Shown: one piece after another, positions 24,269 through 32,847 of the stretch | How positions within the stretch are numbered: the first letter of the stretch is position 1 | Layout of the letters: each line of letters opens with the position of its first letter | Origin: Pseudomonas parakoreensis | Lineage (GTDB): Bacteria; Pseudomonadota; Gammaproteobacteria; Pseudomonadales; Pseudomonadaceae | DNA: 48,005 nucleotides | NCBI RefSeq assembly: GCF_021602155.1 | Contig: NZ_BQHY01000027.1 | Location: 1 to 48,005 of the forward strand | Reading direction: 5' to 3' | The notes under the pieces: generated by a model | Told to the model about the DNA's origin: nothing | What the model saw: only the letters and a program-made list of their open reading frames with translations | Database searches by the model: none | Position numbers and translations under genes: made by a program

Positions 24269-25355
24269 TGTCTTCTCCTTCGACCATGACGGCGGTCAGT
24301 GTGAGTGAGCGATCCAGCCGCACGCAGTCGGCCCAGGCGCCCGGTTGCAGGCGCCCGCGTTCGGTGATGCCGAGGTAGTCGGCGGGGAATTGCGAAAGAC
24401 GTTGCGAGGCTTCGGCGATCGGCAAACCGATCTTCACCAGGTTGCGCAGGGCCTGATCCATGGTCAGGGTGCTGCCGGCCAGCGTGCCGTCGGGCAGGCG
24501 CACGCCGCCCAGGCATTTGGTCACGGTGTGGCTGCCGAGCTTGTATTCACCGTCGGGCATGCCGGCGGCGGCGGTTGAATCGGTGACGCAGTACAGACAA
24601 GGGATCGAACGCAGGGCCACGCGGATCGCGCCGGGGTGCACGTGCAACAAGTCCGGGATCAGTTCGGCGAATTTGGCGTGGGCCAGCGCGGCGCCGACGA
24701 TGCCCGGCTCGCGGTGATGCAGCGGGCTCATGGCGTTGTACAAATGGGTGAAGCTGGTCGCGCCGGCATCGAGGGCGGCAACGCCTTCCTCGTAGCTGCC
24801 GAGGGTGTGGCCAATCTGCATGCGGATGCCGCGGCTGCTGAGTTCGCGGATCAAGCCGTCGTGGCCGGCGATTTCCGGGGCGATGGTGATCACCCGGATC
24901 GGCGCCAGCGCGAGGTATTGCTCGACCTCGGCCATCAACGCGGTGTGGGCAAAGTTCGGCTGCGCGCCGAGTTTTCCCGGGTTGATGTACGGGCCTTCCA
25001 GATGCACACCAAGGACGCGGGCGGCGCCTTGCGGACGCTGTTCGCAGAACTCACCGACTTCTTTCAGCACGCTGGAGATCTCGGCACTCGGCGCGGTCAT
25101 GGTGGTGGCCAGCAGTGAAGTGGTGCCGAAGCGCACGTGGGTTTTGGTGATGGTTTCGAAGGCGCTGGCGCCTTCCATGATGTCTTTGCCGCCGCCGCCG
25201 TGGACGTGCAGGTCGATGAAACCCGGCAGCAGGTACGGCAGGTCATTGTCGGCCGGATCGCAGGGCACGCCTTCGATCGACACGACTTTGCCGTGTTCGT
25301 GAATCAGCCGGCCGCGAACCCAGCCGCTGGCGGTGAGGATGTTGTCTTCGGACAT
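24249..25355 (-). CDS. nagA: N-acetylglucosamine-6-phosphate deacetylase
   Basis: NagA removes acetate from GlcNAc-6-phosphate made by NagE. The 368-residue amidohydrolase shows the metal motif LHVHGGGGKD (His50, His52), Glu120 in HLEGPYINPGK, His183 in IGHT, His204 in THLYNAMS, and catalytic Asp259 in VTDSTAAAG. It overlaps the SIS gene and follows nagR by about 30 bases, so it belongs to one operon. Confidence 0.96.
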   Translation of the reverse strand: MSEDNILTASGWVRGRLIHEHGKVVSIEGVPCDPADNDLPYLLPGFIDLHVHGGGGKDIMEGASAFETITKTHVRFGTTSLLATTMTAPSAEISSVLKEVGEFCEQRPQGAARVLGVHLEGPYINPGKLGAQPNFAHTALMAEVEQYLALAPIRVITIAPEIAGHDGLIRELSSRGIRMQIGHTLGSYEEGVAALDAGATSFTHLYNAMSPLHHREPGIVGAALAHAKFAELIPDLLHVHPGAIRVALRSIPCLYCVTDSTAAAGMPDGEYKLGSHTVTKCLGGVRLPDGTLAGSTLTMDQALRNLVKIGLPIAEASQRLSQFPADYLGITERGRLQPGAWADCVRLDRSLTLTAVMVEGEDIDFKNA

Positions 25356-25385
25356 TTTGCTTCTCTCGTTTGGCCTGGCTGCTGG

Positions 25386-26117
25386 TCAGCGGCGAAGCTC
25401 TGCAACAAAGTCGTAGTAGTCGTTGCGGCAATAGGTGTCGGTGACTTCGATCGGCGTGTTGTCTTCCAGGTAGCCGACCCGGGTCATCAGCAGCATGGCG
25501 GTGCCGGGGGCGATGCCGACCAGTGCGGCGAACTCGTCCGAGGCGTTGATCGCCTGGATGTGCTGCAGGGCGCGGACGATCGGTTTGCCGATGCCGTCGA
25601 GGTACTCGTAGAGCGAATCGCCGACCAGGTGCGGCTTGGGCATGATCGAGGCGGGCAGGGTGCTCATCTCGATGGCCATCACGGTGTCGTCGGCCTTGCG
25701 CAGGCGTTTCATGCGCGCCACCTTGTCGTTCGGCGACAGGCTCAGGCGGATCAGTTCTTCGTGAGTCGGCAGGGTGATTTCGCGTTCCAGCCACTGCGAG
25801 CTGGGCACGAAACCCTTGAGGCGGAGCATTTCGCTGAAGCCCGAGAGGCGTGACAGCGGTTGTTCCAGGCGTGGGGTGATGAAGGTGCCGGAACCTTGCA
25901 AGCGGCGGATCAGACCTTGATCGAGCAACACCTCCAGCGCCTTGCGCGCGGTGACCCGGGAGATCCCGAGTTGCTCGCTGAGGTTGCGCTCGGAGGGCAT
26001 GGCCTGCTCGGCCTTCCACTGCCCGGAATGGATCGCCGATTCCAGATTGCGCGCTAGCTGCAGGTACAGCGGCGTCGGCTGGGAGTCATCTGGGCGTAGG
26101 GCCTGGAGGTCGTTCAT
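25386..26117 (-). CDS. nagR: GntR-family regulator of GlcNAc use
   Basis: This is a HutC-subfamily repressor of 243 residues. The N-terminal winged helix (about 10-78) contains MPSERNLSEQLGISRVTARK, and the C-terminal UTRA effector domain runs from about 90 to the end. Such regulators sense GlcNAc-6-P or GlcN-6-P. I chose ATG 26117, with GGAA about 9 bases upstream; ATG 26126 is possible. Two AAGTGGTATTA half-sites in inverted orientation upstream are likely operators. Confidence 0.92.
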   Translation of the reverse strand: MNDLQALRPDDSQPTPLYLQLARNLESAIHSGQWKAEQAMPSERNLSEQLGISRVTARKALEVLLDQGLIRRLQGSGTFITPRLEQPLSRLSGFSEMLRLKGFVPSSQWLEREITLPTHEELIRLSLSPNDKVARMKRLRKADDTVMAIEMSTLPASIMPKPHLVGDSLYEYLDGIGKPIVRALQHIQAINASDEFAALVGIAPGTAMLLMTRVGYLEDNTPIEVTDTYCRNDYYDFVAELRR

Positions 26118-26174
26118 GTAGGTCATTTCCGACGCGAGTATAGGATTGTTGTGGCTCGCTTGTGGGGCGGAAAT

Positions 26175-26266
26175 TAATACCACTTGAATACCATGTCAAC
26201 GCAGTGAATTGGCGTGTAGCCCAATGAAATGGCGGGTTTCGGGGTTTGTGGTTTTAAGTGGTATTA
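26175..26266. promoter_or_regulatory. Likely NagR operator pair
   Basis: TAATACCACTT (26175-26185) and AAGTGGTATTA (26256-26266) are perfect 11-bp inverted copies. Each has a second TGGTATT-like half in the same direction 10-11 bases away (TGAATACCA beside the first, TGGTTTT beside the second). They lie upstream of nagR, where autoregulation would occur. Confidence 0.6.
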
Positions 26267-26285
26267 GGGGTGGGCTGTAAAAAAC

Positions 26286-26366
26286 AAAAGATCGCAGCCT
26301 GCGGCAGCTCCTACAGTGGGAAGTGGTATCAACCCTGTAGGAGCTGCCGCAGGCTGCGATCTTTTG
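26286..26366. repeat. REPIN (class GTAGGAGCTGCCGCAGGC) upstream of nagR
   Basis: Arms AAAAGATCGCAGCCTGCGGC and GCCGCAGGCTGCGATCTTTT are perfectly inverted. The loop contains AAGTGGTATCA (26321-26331), which differs by one base from the NagR half-site. Confidence 0.9.
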
Positions 26367-26400
26367 ATTTATTTTTTTTCTGGTGACCAGTGGTCGCTGG

Positions 26401-26916
26401 TTAAGGACGAATCTCGATCATCGTGCCGTCCGGCACCAGACCCCAGACTTCACGCATGTCCATGTTGCGCATGGCGATGCAGCCGTCGGTCCAGTCCAGG
26501 GTGTGGAACAGGTCTTCGGGGGTTTCTTCCGAATCCGGCGTGCCGTGAATCATGATCATCCCGCCAGGCTCGACGCCTTCGCGGCGGGCACGGGCCGAAT
26601 CGCTGATGTTCGGGTAGGAAATGTGCATCGCCAGGTTGAATTTCTCGCTGACCTTGCGCCAGTCGATCCAATAGAAACCTTCCGGCGTGCGCTTGTCGCC
26701 TTCAATCAGTTTCGGCCCCTTTTTCGCGCCCTTGCCCAAGGAAATCCGATAGGTCTTGATCGGTTTGCCGTCGGCAATCAACTGCAGTTGATGCGCCGAT
26801 TTGAGCACCAGGATTTTTTCGATCAGCGGGGTGTTCGATGGCGTCACGGTGGTCACGAAGGACGCTTGGGAAACTGAGACGAATGACAGGCAAAACAGAG
26901 CAAACAACCAGCGCAT
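26401..26916 (-). CDS. L,D-transpeptidase family (YkuD) protein
   Basis: The 171-residue protein has an N-terminal signal peptide (MRWLFALFCLSFVSVSQA) and a YkuD catalytic domain. His124 is in MIHGTP and Cys146 in TDGCIAMRN, the family signature. Proteins of this type make 3-3 crosslinks in peptidoglycan or attach proteins to it, or act as peptidases; which applies is unknown. I chose ATG 26916 because GGGGA lies 9 bases upstream, whereas it abuts ATG 26925. The upstream region is a REP half followed by an 8-base tandem array. Confidence 0.92.
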   Translation of the reverse strand: MRWLFALFCLSFVSVSQASFVTTVTPSNTPLIEKILVLKSAHQLQLIADGKPIKTYRISLGKGAKKGPKLIEGDKRTPEGFYWIDWRKVSEKFNLAMHISYPNISDSARARREGVEPGGMIMIHGTPDSEETPEDLFHTLDWTDGCIAMRNMDMREVWGLVPDGTMIEIRP

Positions 26917-26952
26917 TGAAACCATTCCCCAAAGAGTGACGCAACGTTAAGT

Positions 26953-26973
26953 GTAGGAGCTGCCGAAGGCTGC
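26953..26973 (+). repeat. Single REP half at the edge of the tandem array
   Basis: GTAGGAGCTGCCGAAGGCTG runs directly into the GATCTTTT array. No inverted partner follows. Confidence 0.8.
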
Positions 26974-27077
26974 GATCTTTTGATCTTCTGATCTTCTGAT
27001 CTTTTGATCTTTTGATCTTTTGATCTTTTGATCTTTTGATCTTTTGATCTTTTGATCTTTTGATCTTTTGATCTTTG
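26974..27077. repeat. Octanucleotide tandem array, about 13 x GATCTTTT
   Basis: The unit GATCTTTT is repeated about 13 times in 104 bases, with two early units reading GATCTTCT. It extends the GCGATCTTTTGATC end of the adjoining REP. It sits between the stop of a Nudix gene and the start of the L,D-transpeptidase gene (both minus strand), so within the latter's upstream region. Confidence 0.95.
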
Positions 27078-27088
27078 GATTTTTTGAG

Positions 27089-27640
27089 TCAGCTAATGGC
27101 AGGCTGAGCCAGCGGCGGAATCGATTCGGAGCGAACCGGGTAGGTTTCGGCGCGGCGGTCAGCGAAGAAGCATTCTAAGGTACGCCCCACGGTGCGGAAA
27201 GCCAGCTCGTCCCAGGGAATGTCGGCTTCGTCGAATAGTTGCACTTCGAGGCTTTCGGGGCCGGCCGCGAAGTCCAGGTCGGCCAGTTCGGCGCGAAAGA
27301 ACACATGCACCTGGCTGATGTGCGGCACATCGATCAGGGTATAGATGCTCAGATTGCGCACTCGGGCGCAGGCTTCCTCGGCGGTTTCGCGGATCGCGGC
27401 CTGTTCGATGGTCTCGCCGTTTTCCATGAAGCCGGCGGGCAGCGTCCAGTAACCCAGGCGTGGTTCGATGGCACGGCGGCAGAGCAGCACCTGGCGACCC
27501 CAGGTCGCGACGCAACCGGCGACGATATTGGGGTTTTGATAGTGAATGGTCTGACAGCTGTCACAGACAAATCGCAGTCGCGAGTCGCCTTCGGGAATGC
27601 GCTGGGTCACCGGGTTGCCGCACTGGCTGCAAAATTTCAT
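27089..27640 (-). CDS. Nudix hydrolase with N-terminal zinc ribbon
   Basis: The 183-residue protein begins at ATG 27640 with a zinc ribbon (FCSQCG and FVCDSCQ). A Nudix fold follows with the box GFMENGETIEQAAIRETAEE. The arrangement resembles NudC-type NADH pyrophosphatases but is shorter, so the substrate is uncertain. The longer frame to 27784 adds a low-complexity N-terminus overlapping the divergent promoter region and is rejected. It is divergent from another Nudix gene. Confidence 0.9.
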   Translation of the reverse strand: MKFCSQCGNPVTQRIPEGDSRLRFVCDSCQTIHYQNPNIVAGCVATWGRQVLLCRRAIEPRLGYWTLPAGFMENGETIEQAAIRETAEEACARVRNLSIYTLIDVPHISQVHVFFRAELADLDFAAGPESLEVQLFDEADIPWDELAFRTVGRTLECFFADRRAETYPVRSESIPPLAQPAIS

Positions 27641-27786
27641 GCTGGGGTTCCTGAATGCTGCGCCTATCTTGGCGTGCAGCGGTGTCGGTCGGCAAGTTGT
27701 CGTTTCGCGACATGGCCCGGCGAAGGGCTTGGGCGGCTGCAATGATTGGTGCATGATGCAGGGTAAGGCACAGATCGAGAACACTC

Positions 27787-28386
27787 ATGCTGGACGAGCT
27801 ACTGCATAGGGTAAGCAACCACACACCGCGCACGCTGGAGACCGATAAACGTTTCCCCGAGGCCGCTGTTCTGGTGCCGATCACCCGCAGTGACGAGCCC
27901 GAGCTGGTACTGACCCTGCGGGCCAGCGGCCTCTCGACCCATGGCGGCGAAGTGGCCTTTCCCGGCGGTCGCCGCGACCCGGAAGACCCTGACCTGATTT
28001 TTACCGCACTGCGCGAAGCCGAAGAAGAAATCGGCCTGCCACCGGGGCTGGTCGAAGTCATCGGCCCGCTCAGCCCGCTGATCTCCCTGCATGGCATCAA
28101 GGTCACGCCGTATGTCGGGGTGATTCCCGACTTCGTCGAATACCAGGCCAACGATGCCGAGATCGCTGCCGTCTTCAACGTGCCGCTGGAGTTCTTCCGT
28201 AAAGACCCGCGGGAACACACGCATCGTATCGATTACCAGGGCCGCAGCTGGTACGTGCCGAGTTATCGCTACGGCGAATTCAAGATCTGGGGTTTGACCG
28301 CTATCATGATCGTCGAACTGATCAATCTGCTCTATGACGAACAGATCAGCCTGCATCACCCGCCCAAAAGCTATATCAACACCTGA
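27787..28386 (+). CDS. CoA pyrophosphatase (NudL-type Nudix)
   Basis: The 199 residues contain a Nudix box from about 60 ([20 protein letters not shown]) ending EEIGL. The preceding [18 protein letters not shown] is typical of the NudL/YeaB family, which hydrolyses CoA and its derivatives. A conserved PYVGVIPDF segment follows. It is divergent from the zinc-ribbon Nudix gene and upstream of the carbonic anhydrase-like gene, which begins 47 bases later. Confidence 0.93.
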   Translation: MLDELLHRVSNHTPRTLETDKRFPEAAVLVPITRSDEPELVLTLRASGLSTHGGEVAFPGGRRDPEDPDLIFTALREAEEEIGLPPGLVEVIGPLSPLISLHGIKVTPYVGVIPDFVEYQANDAEIAAVFNVPLEFFRKDPREHTHRIDYQGRSWYVPSYRYGEFKIWGLTAIMIVELINLLYDEQISLHHPPKSYINT

Positions 28387-28433
28387 AGCCATCGCTTGAA
28401 TGGCCCGTCATCGTGAGCCCTGAGGAAAACAAG

Positions 28434-28958
28434 ATGAAATACCGCCTGGGCGACGCCCGCGTCGACACCCATCCGCAGAGCTGGGTTGCACCCAATGCCG
28501 TGCTGGTGGGCAAGGTCAGACTCGAAGAGGGCGCCAACGTCTGGTTCAACGCCGTGCTGCGCGGCGACAACGAGCTGATCCTGATCGGCAAAAACAGCAA
28601 CGTCCAGGATGGCACGGTGATGCACACCGACATGGGCTTTCCGCTGACCATCGGCACCGGTGTGACCATCGGCCACAACGCCATGCTGCATGGCTGCACC
28701 GTTGGCGACTACAGCTTGATCGGCATCAACGCGGTGATCCTCAACGGCGCGAAAATCGGCAAGAACTGCATCATCGGCGCCAATTCGCTGATCGGCGAAG
28801 GCAAGGAAATCCCCGATGGCTCGCTGGTGATGGGGTCGCCGGGCAAGGTCGTGCGCGAACTGACCGAGCCACAGAAGAAAATGCTTGAAGCCAGCGCCGC
28901 GCACTATGTGCACAATTCCCAGCGCTATGCGCGTGATCTGGTCGAGCAGGAAGAATGA
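28434..28958 (+). CDS. Gamma-carbonic anhydrase-like hexapeptide protein
   Basis: The 174 residues form a left-handed beta helix with hexapeptide repeats ([20 protein letters not shown] and later [19 protein letters not shown]) and candidate metal-binding histidines in MHTDMG and IGHNAMLHG. It is the YrdA/PaaY group; the enzymatic activity of these proteins is variable. The start is ATG 28434, with AGGAA upstream; a GTG at 28413 is less likely. The stop overlaps the next gene by 4 bases. Confidence 0.93.
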   Translation: MKYRLGDARVDTHPQSWVAPNAVLVGKVRLEEGANVWFNAVLRGDNELILIGKNSNVQDGTVMHTDMGFPLTIGTGVTIGHNAMLHGCTVGDYSLIGINAVILNGAKIGKNCIIGANSLIGEGKEIPDGSLVMGSPGKVVRELTEPQKKMLEASAAHYVHNSQRYARDLVEQEE

Positions 28959-29170
28959 GCACGCCCGAAAGACCGGTTGCCTCGCCGTGCGTGAATATCT
29001 GTGCGCTGGATGAGGACGATATCTGCACCGGTTGCCAGCGCACGGTCGCGGAGATCACCCGCTGGGGCCGCATGACCAACGACGAGCGGCGGGTGGTGCT
29101 CGGCTTGTGTCATGAACGGGCGAAGGCGAGTGGGTTGGTGTGGATGATCCCGGCGCCCCCCAACAAGTAG
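28955..29170 (+). CDS. DUF1289 cysteine-rich small protein
   Basis: The 71-residue protein has the four-Cys pattern [17 protein letters not shown], typical of DUF1289, followed by [18 protein letters not shown]. The Cys set suggests binding of iron-sulfur or zinc, but the role is unknown. The ATGA overlap with the carbonic anhydrase-like gene implies translational coupling. Confidence 0.92.
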   Translation: MSTPERPVASPCVNICALDEDDICTGCQRTVAEITRWGRMTNDERRVVLGLCHERAKASGLVWMIPAPPNK

Positions 29171-29174
29171 CGAA

Positions 29175-29257
29175 GATCAAAAGATCGCAGCCTGCGGCAG
29201 CTCCTACATGGGAATGCGATCTTCCTGTAGGAGCTGCCGCAGGCTGCGATCTTTTGC
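29175..29257. repeat. REPIN (class GTAGGAGCTGCCGCAGGC)
   Basis: Perfect inverted arms GATCGCAGCCTGCGGCAGCT and AGCTGCCGCAGGCTGCGATC surround a short loop. It lies between the DUF1289 gene and a membrane-protein gene. Confidence 0.9.
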
Positions 29258-29306
29258 TTCTGCTTTGCCTGAAGTAACCTGTGCGCCAATTTCCCAGGTC
29301 GCCGCC

Positions 29307-29774
29307 ATGATTTTCCTCATCGCCTACATCAGCAGCGTCGTGCTGATCAACTTCGCCTTCTCCACCGCGCCACACCTGGACATCATCTGGTCGGCCTGGG
29401 GCGGGTTGGTGTTCGTGTTGCGCGACATGGTGCAAACCCGTTTCGGCCACGGTGCGCTCGTGGCGATGCTGGCGGCGCTGGTACTGTCTTACGTCACTTC
29501 TGATCCATCCATCGCCTTGGCCAGCGCCACGGCGTTCGCGGTGTCGGAAATCATCGACTGGCTGGTGTTCAGCATCACCAAACGGCCGCTGCGGGATCGC
29601 CTGTGGATCAGTTCGGCGCTGAGCATTCCCCTCGATACCTTCATCTTTTTCGGCATGATCGACCTGATGACGCCACCGGTGATCATCACGGCATTGGCCT
29701 CGAAGTTCGCGGGTGTTACTGCCGTCTGGCTGATCATGGCCTGGCGCGAGCGCAAACAGGCTGTCGCCAGCTGA
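29307..29774 (+). CDS. VUT/YhhQ-like membrane protein (possible preQ0 transporter)
   Basis: The 155-residue protein has about four to five membrane segments (for example FLIAYISSVVLINFAF and VAMLAALVLSYVT). It contains motifs of the VUT family (SEIIDWLVFSITKR, PLDTFIFFGMIDLM) that includes YhhQ, the queuosine-precursor transporter. It is shorter than E. coli YhhQ (about 220). The start ATG 29307 avoids the REPIN-encoded leader of a longer frame. The substrate is not shown. Confidence 0.8.
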   Translation: MIFLIAYISSVVLINFAFSTAPHLDIIWSAWGGLVFVLRDMVQTRFGHGALVAMLAALVLSYVTSDPSIALASATAFAVSEIIDWLVFSITKRPLRDRLWISSALSIPLDTFIFFGMIDLMTPPVIITALASKFAGVTAVWLIMAWRERKQAVAS

Positions 29775-29794
29775 GCCAAACCCTGCGGTTCATG

Positions 29795-29828
29795 TAAAAT
29801 GCCGCGCTTTCTCCCCATGGAAAGCGCG
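29795..29828 (+). promoter_or_regulatory. Candidate -10 and inverted repeat before purT
   Basis: TAAAAT (29795-29800) is followed by CGCGCTTTC (29803-29811) and GAAAGCGCG (29820-29828), a perfect 9-bp inverted repeat. A transcript starting near 29807 would begin within the first arm, so the repeat is more likely an operator than an RNA hairpin. No strong -35 is seen. Confidence 0.35.
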
Positions 29829-29873
29829 TCTGGCGTTGCTTTCCTCGATGATCCGCTTCTTTGAGGACCTGAG

Positions 29874-31055
29874 ATGACCCGTATCGGAACTCCATTGTCG
29901 CCGACCGCGACCCGCGTATTGCTGTGTGGCTGTGGTGAGTTGGGCAAGGAAGTGGTGATCGAGCTGCAGCGCCTGGGCGTTGAAGTGATTGCCGTCGACC
30001 GTTACGCCAACGCGCCGGCCATGCAGGTGGCGCACCGCAGCCACGTGATCAACATGCTCGACGGCGCCGCGCTGCGTGCAGTGATCGAAGCCGAGAAGCC
30101 ACACTTCATCGTGCCGGAAATCGAAGCCATCGCCACCGCCACCCTGGTCGAACTGGAAGCCGAAGGCTTCACCGTGATCCCGACCGCCCGCGCTGCACAA
30201 CTGACCATGAACCGCGAAGGCATCCGTCGCCTGGCCGCTGAAGAGCTGGACCTGCCAACCTCGCCGTACCACTTTGCCGACACGTTCGAGGACTACAGCA
30301 AAGCCGTTCAGGACCTGGGCTTCCCGTGCGTGGTCAAGCCAGTCATGAGCTCGTCGGGCAAAGGCCAGAGCCTGCTGCGCAGCGCCGATGACGTGCAGAA
30401 AGCCTGGGATTACGCGCAAGAGGGCGGTCGCGCCGGCAAAGGTCGGGTGATCATCGAAGGCTTCATCGATTTCGACTACGAAATCACTCTGCTGACCGTG
30501 CGCCACATCGGCGGCACCACGTTCTGCGCACCGGTCGGTCACCGTCAGGAAAAGGGCGACTATCAGGAATCCTGGCAGCCGCAGGCCATGAGCCCGATTG
30601 CTCTGGCTGAGTCCGAGCGGGTGGCCAAAGCCGTGACCGAGGCGCTGGGTGGTCGCGGGTTGTTCGGCGTCGAGTTGTTCATCAAGGGTGATCAGGTGTG
30701 GTTCAGCGAAGTCTCGCCGCGCCCGCATGACACCGGTCTGGTGACCCTGATTTCTCAGGACCTGTCGCAGTTCGCCCTGCACGCGCGCGCCATTCTCGGT
30801 CTGCCGGTGCCGCTGATCCGTCAGTTCGGCCCATCCGCTTCGGCGGTGATTCTGGTCGAAGGGCAGTCGACCCAGACCGCGTTCGCCAACCTTGGCGCAG
30901 CGCTGAGCGAGCCGGATACCGCACTGCGGCTGTTCGGCAAGCCTGAAGTCAACGGTCAGCGCCGGATGGGCGTGGCGTTGGCGCGGGATGAGTCGATTGA
31001 GGCGGCTCGTGCCAAGGCGACCCGTGCGGCTCAGGCTGTTGTTGTAGAGCTGTAA
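29874..31055 (+). CDS. purT: Formate-dependent GAR transformylase
   Basis: PurT makes FGAR from GAR, formate and ATP, an alternative to the folate-dependent PurN. FGAR is the substrate of PurL, encoded at 13090-16986. The 393 residues show the N-terminal segment [20 protein letters not shown], an ATP-grasp domain (about 115-320) with [14 protein letters not shown], and the active-site region [16 protein letters not shown]. The start ATG 29874 follows GAGGA. Confidence 0.97.
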   Translation: MTRIGTPLSPTATRVLLCGCGELGKEVVIELQRLGVEVIAVDRYANAPAMQVAHRSHVINMLDGAALRAVIEAEKPHFIVPEIEAIATATLVELEAEGFTVIPTARAAQLTMNREGIRRLAAEELDLPTSPYHFADTFEDYSKAVQDLGFPCVVKPVMSSSGKGQSLLRSADDVQKAWDYAQEGGRAGKGRVIIEGFIDFDYEITLLTVRHIGGTTFCAPVGHRQEKGDYQESWQPQAMSPIALAESERVAKAVTEALGGRGLFGVELFIKGDQVWFSEVSPRPHDTGLVTLISQDLSQFALHARAILGLPVPLIRQFGPSASAVILVEGQSTQTAFANLGAALSEPDTALRLFGKPEVNGQRRMGVALARDESIEAARAKATRAAQAVVVEL

Positions 31056-31070
31056 ACCGAGGCGCGGCAT

Positions 31071-31159
31071 TCGCGAGCAAGCTCGCTCCCACAGGTTCGG
31101 CGGTGTTCACAAATTTTGTGTACTGCGCGGACACTGTGGGAGCGAGCCTGCTCGCGAAG
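31071..31159. repeat. REPIN (class GGGAGCGAGCTTGCTCGCGAA) between purT and MFS gene
   Basis: Arms TCGCGAGCAAGCTCGCTCCC and GGGAGCGAGCCTGCTCGCGA are inverted with one mismatch. The element fills the convergent gap. Confidence 0.88.
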
Positions 31160-31173
31160 CTTTTGATCTTCCG

Positions 31174-32490
31174 TCAGGCAACCTGATTCAGATCGTTATT
31201 GCGCGTTTCCTTCAGGCACAGCACAGCAATCAAGCTGAGCACCGCTGCCGCCGACACATACCCGCCGACATAACTCAAACCGCCCATCGCCACCAGTTTC
31301 TGCGCGAAGAACGGAGCCGCCGAGGCGCCGACGATGCCGCCCAGATTGTAGGCCGCCGATGCGCCGGTGTAGCGCACGTGGGTCGGAAACAGTTCCGGCA
31401 GCAGCGCGCCCATCGGGGCAAACGTCACGCCCATCAGGAACAGCTCAATGCACAGGAACAGTGCCACGCCCCAGGTCGAGCCCTGTGTCAGCAACGGCTC
31501 CATCAGGAACCCGGACAGGATCGCCAGCACACCGCCGACGATCAGCACCGGTTTGCGTCCGTAACGGTCGCTGGCCCAGGCGGACAACGGTGTAGCCGCG
31601 GCCATGAACAGCACGGCAAAACACAGCAGTCCAAGGAACGTCTCACGGCTGTAGCCGAGGGTGGACACACCGTAGCTCAGGGAAAACACCGTCGAGATGT
31701 AAAACAGCGCGTAGCACACCACCATCGCCGCCGCGCCGAGCAGGGTGGGCGCCCAATATTGGCTGAACAGCTCGACCAGCGGCACTTTCACTCGCTCCTG
31801 ACGGGCAATCGCGTTGGCGAACACCGGCGTTTCGTGAAGCTTGAGGCGTACATACAGACCGACCATCACCAGTGCCGCGCTGAGCAAGAACGGAATCCGC
31901 CAGCCCCAGCTGCGGAACTGCTCGTCATTGAGGGTCATGGCCAGGGTCAGGAACAACCCATTGGCCGCGAGAAAACCGATCGAAGGCCCCAGTTGCGGGA
32001 ACATGCCGAACCACGCCCGCTTGCCCTTCGGCGCATTCTCGGTGGCCAGCAACGCCGCGCCACCCCATTCTCCGCCTAGCCCCAACCCCTGACCGAAACG
32101 CAGCACGCACAGCAGAATCGGGGCCCAGGCGCCAATGCTGTCGTAACCCGGCAGCACCCCGATCAGGGTGGTGCACACGCCCATCAGCAAGAGTGAAGCG
32201 ACCAGCGTCGATTTGCGCCCGATGCGGTCACCGAAGTGGCCGAACAATGCTGAGCCCAGGGGGCGGGCGAGGAAGGCGATGCCGAAAGTGAGAAACGCCG
32301 AGAGCATTTGCGCGGTGCCGGACGTCTGTGGAAAGAACACCGGTCCGATCACCAGTGCAGCGGCGGTGGCGTAGACATAGAAGTCATAAAACTCGATGGC
32401 GGTGCCGATGAAGCTCGCCGTTGCCACACGGGTGGCGGAATTGGTCGGCTGGGCAGGCGCGGTGGCGCTGTAAGCGGTACTGGTCGTCAT
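31174..32490 (-). CDS. MFS transporter, metabolite:H+ symporter (MHS) type
   Basis: The 438-residue protein has about 12 membrane helices and MHS-family motifs: ASFIGTAIEFYDFYVYATAA at the start, FGHFGDRIGRKSTL in the loop 2-3 region, and GGEWGGAALLATENAP. Such proteins import carboxylates or betaines with protons; the substrate here is unknown. I chose ATG 32490 because AGGGA lies just upstream; ATG 32511 is possible. A likely promoter on the minus strand is at 32676-32705. Confidence 0.93.
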   Translation of the reverse strand: MTTSTAYSATAPAQPTNSATRVATASFIGTAIEFYDFYVYATAAALVIGPVFFPQTSGTAQMLSAFLTFGIAFLARPLGSALFGHFGDRIGRKSTLVASLLLMGVCTTLIGVLPGYDSIGAWAPILLCVLRFGQGLGLGGEWGGAALLATENAPKGKRAWFGMFPQLGPSIGFLAANGLFLTLAMTLNDEQFRSWGWRIPFLLSAALVMVGLYVRLKLHETPVFANAIARQERVKVPLVELFSQYWAPTLLGAAAMVVCYALFYISTVFSLSYGVSTLGYSRETFLGLLCFAVLFMAAATPLSAWASDRYGRKPVLIVGGVLAILSGFLMEPLLTQGSTWGVALFLCIELFLMGVTFAPMGALLPELFPTHVRYTGASAAYNLGGIVGASAAPFFAQKLVAMGGLSYVGGYVSAAAVLSLIAVLCLKETRNNDLNQVA

Positions 32491-32675
32491 GCGGTGATCC
32501 CTGACAGTCATGGCTCCGTTGGAGCGAATTATTATGGTTGAACACCCAGGGATGTGGGATGAGACGCGAGCGCTGTTTCGAGTAGGAACAGTCGTCGGGG
32601 TAGTGCGGAAAATGGCCGAAACCCCTTTTGTGCGGGGTAAGCACAGGGCTCGGCAGCGCTTGGGTAAGCGGCTCG

Positions 32676-32705
32676 ATTATAGGAAGGAGGCTAACGATCA
32701 AACAA
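32676..32705 (-). promoter_or_regulatory. Candidate promoter of the MFS gene
   Basis: On the minus strand TTGTTT (32700-32705) and a perfect TATAAT (32676-32681) are spaced 18 bases. This gives a leader of about 180 bases. The 32491-32847 interval otherwise holds a REP fragment near 32708-32722 and a REPIN, and no convincing gene. Confidence 0.5.
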
Positions 32706-32744
32706 GAGCAAAAGATCGCAGCGGATTGACGTCGATTGATCTTC

Positions 32745-32840
32745 CTGTGGCGAGGGAGCTTGCTCCCGCTGGGTTGCGAAGCGACCCCAACACATTTACG
32801 GCCGCTGCGCGCCCGAGCGGGAGCAAGCTCCCTCGCCACA
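32745..32840. repeat. REPIN (class GGCGAGGGAGCTTGCTCCC)
   Basis: Arms TGTGGCGAGGGAGCTTGCTC and GAGCAAGCTCCCTCGCCACA are perfectly inverted. The outer TGTGGCGAGG matches the outer part of the element at 13-139. It ends next to the CorC-like gene stop. Confidence 0.9.
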
Positions 32841-32847
32841 AAAGCGC

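Noticed and set aside
26974-27077. CRISPR array
   Set aside because: The repeats are 8 bases with no spacers; it is a simple tandem array.
27641-27784. N-terminal extension of the zinc-ribbon Nudix gene
   Set aside because: It has no similarity to the family and overlaps the divergent promoter region; ATG 27640 starts the conserved domain.
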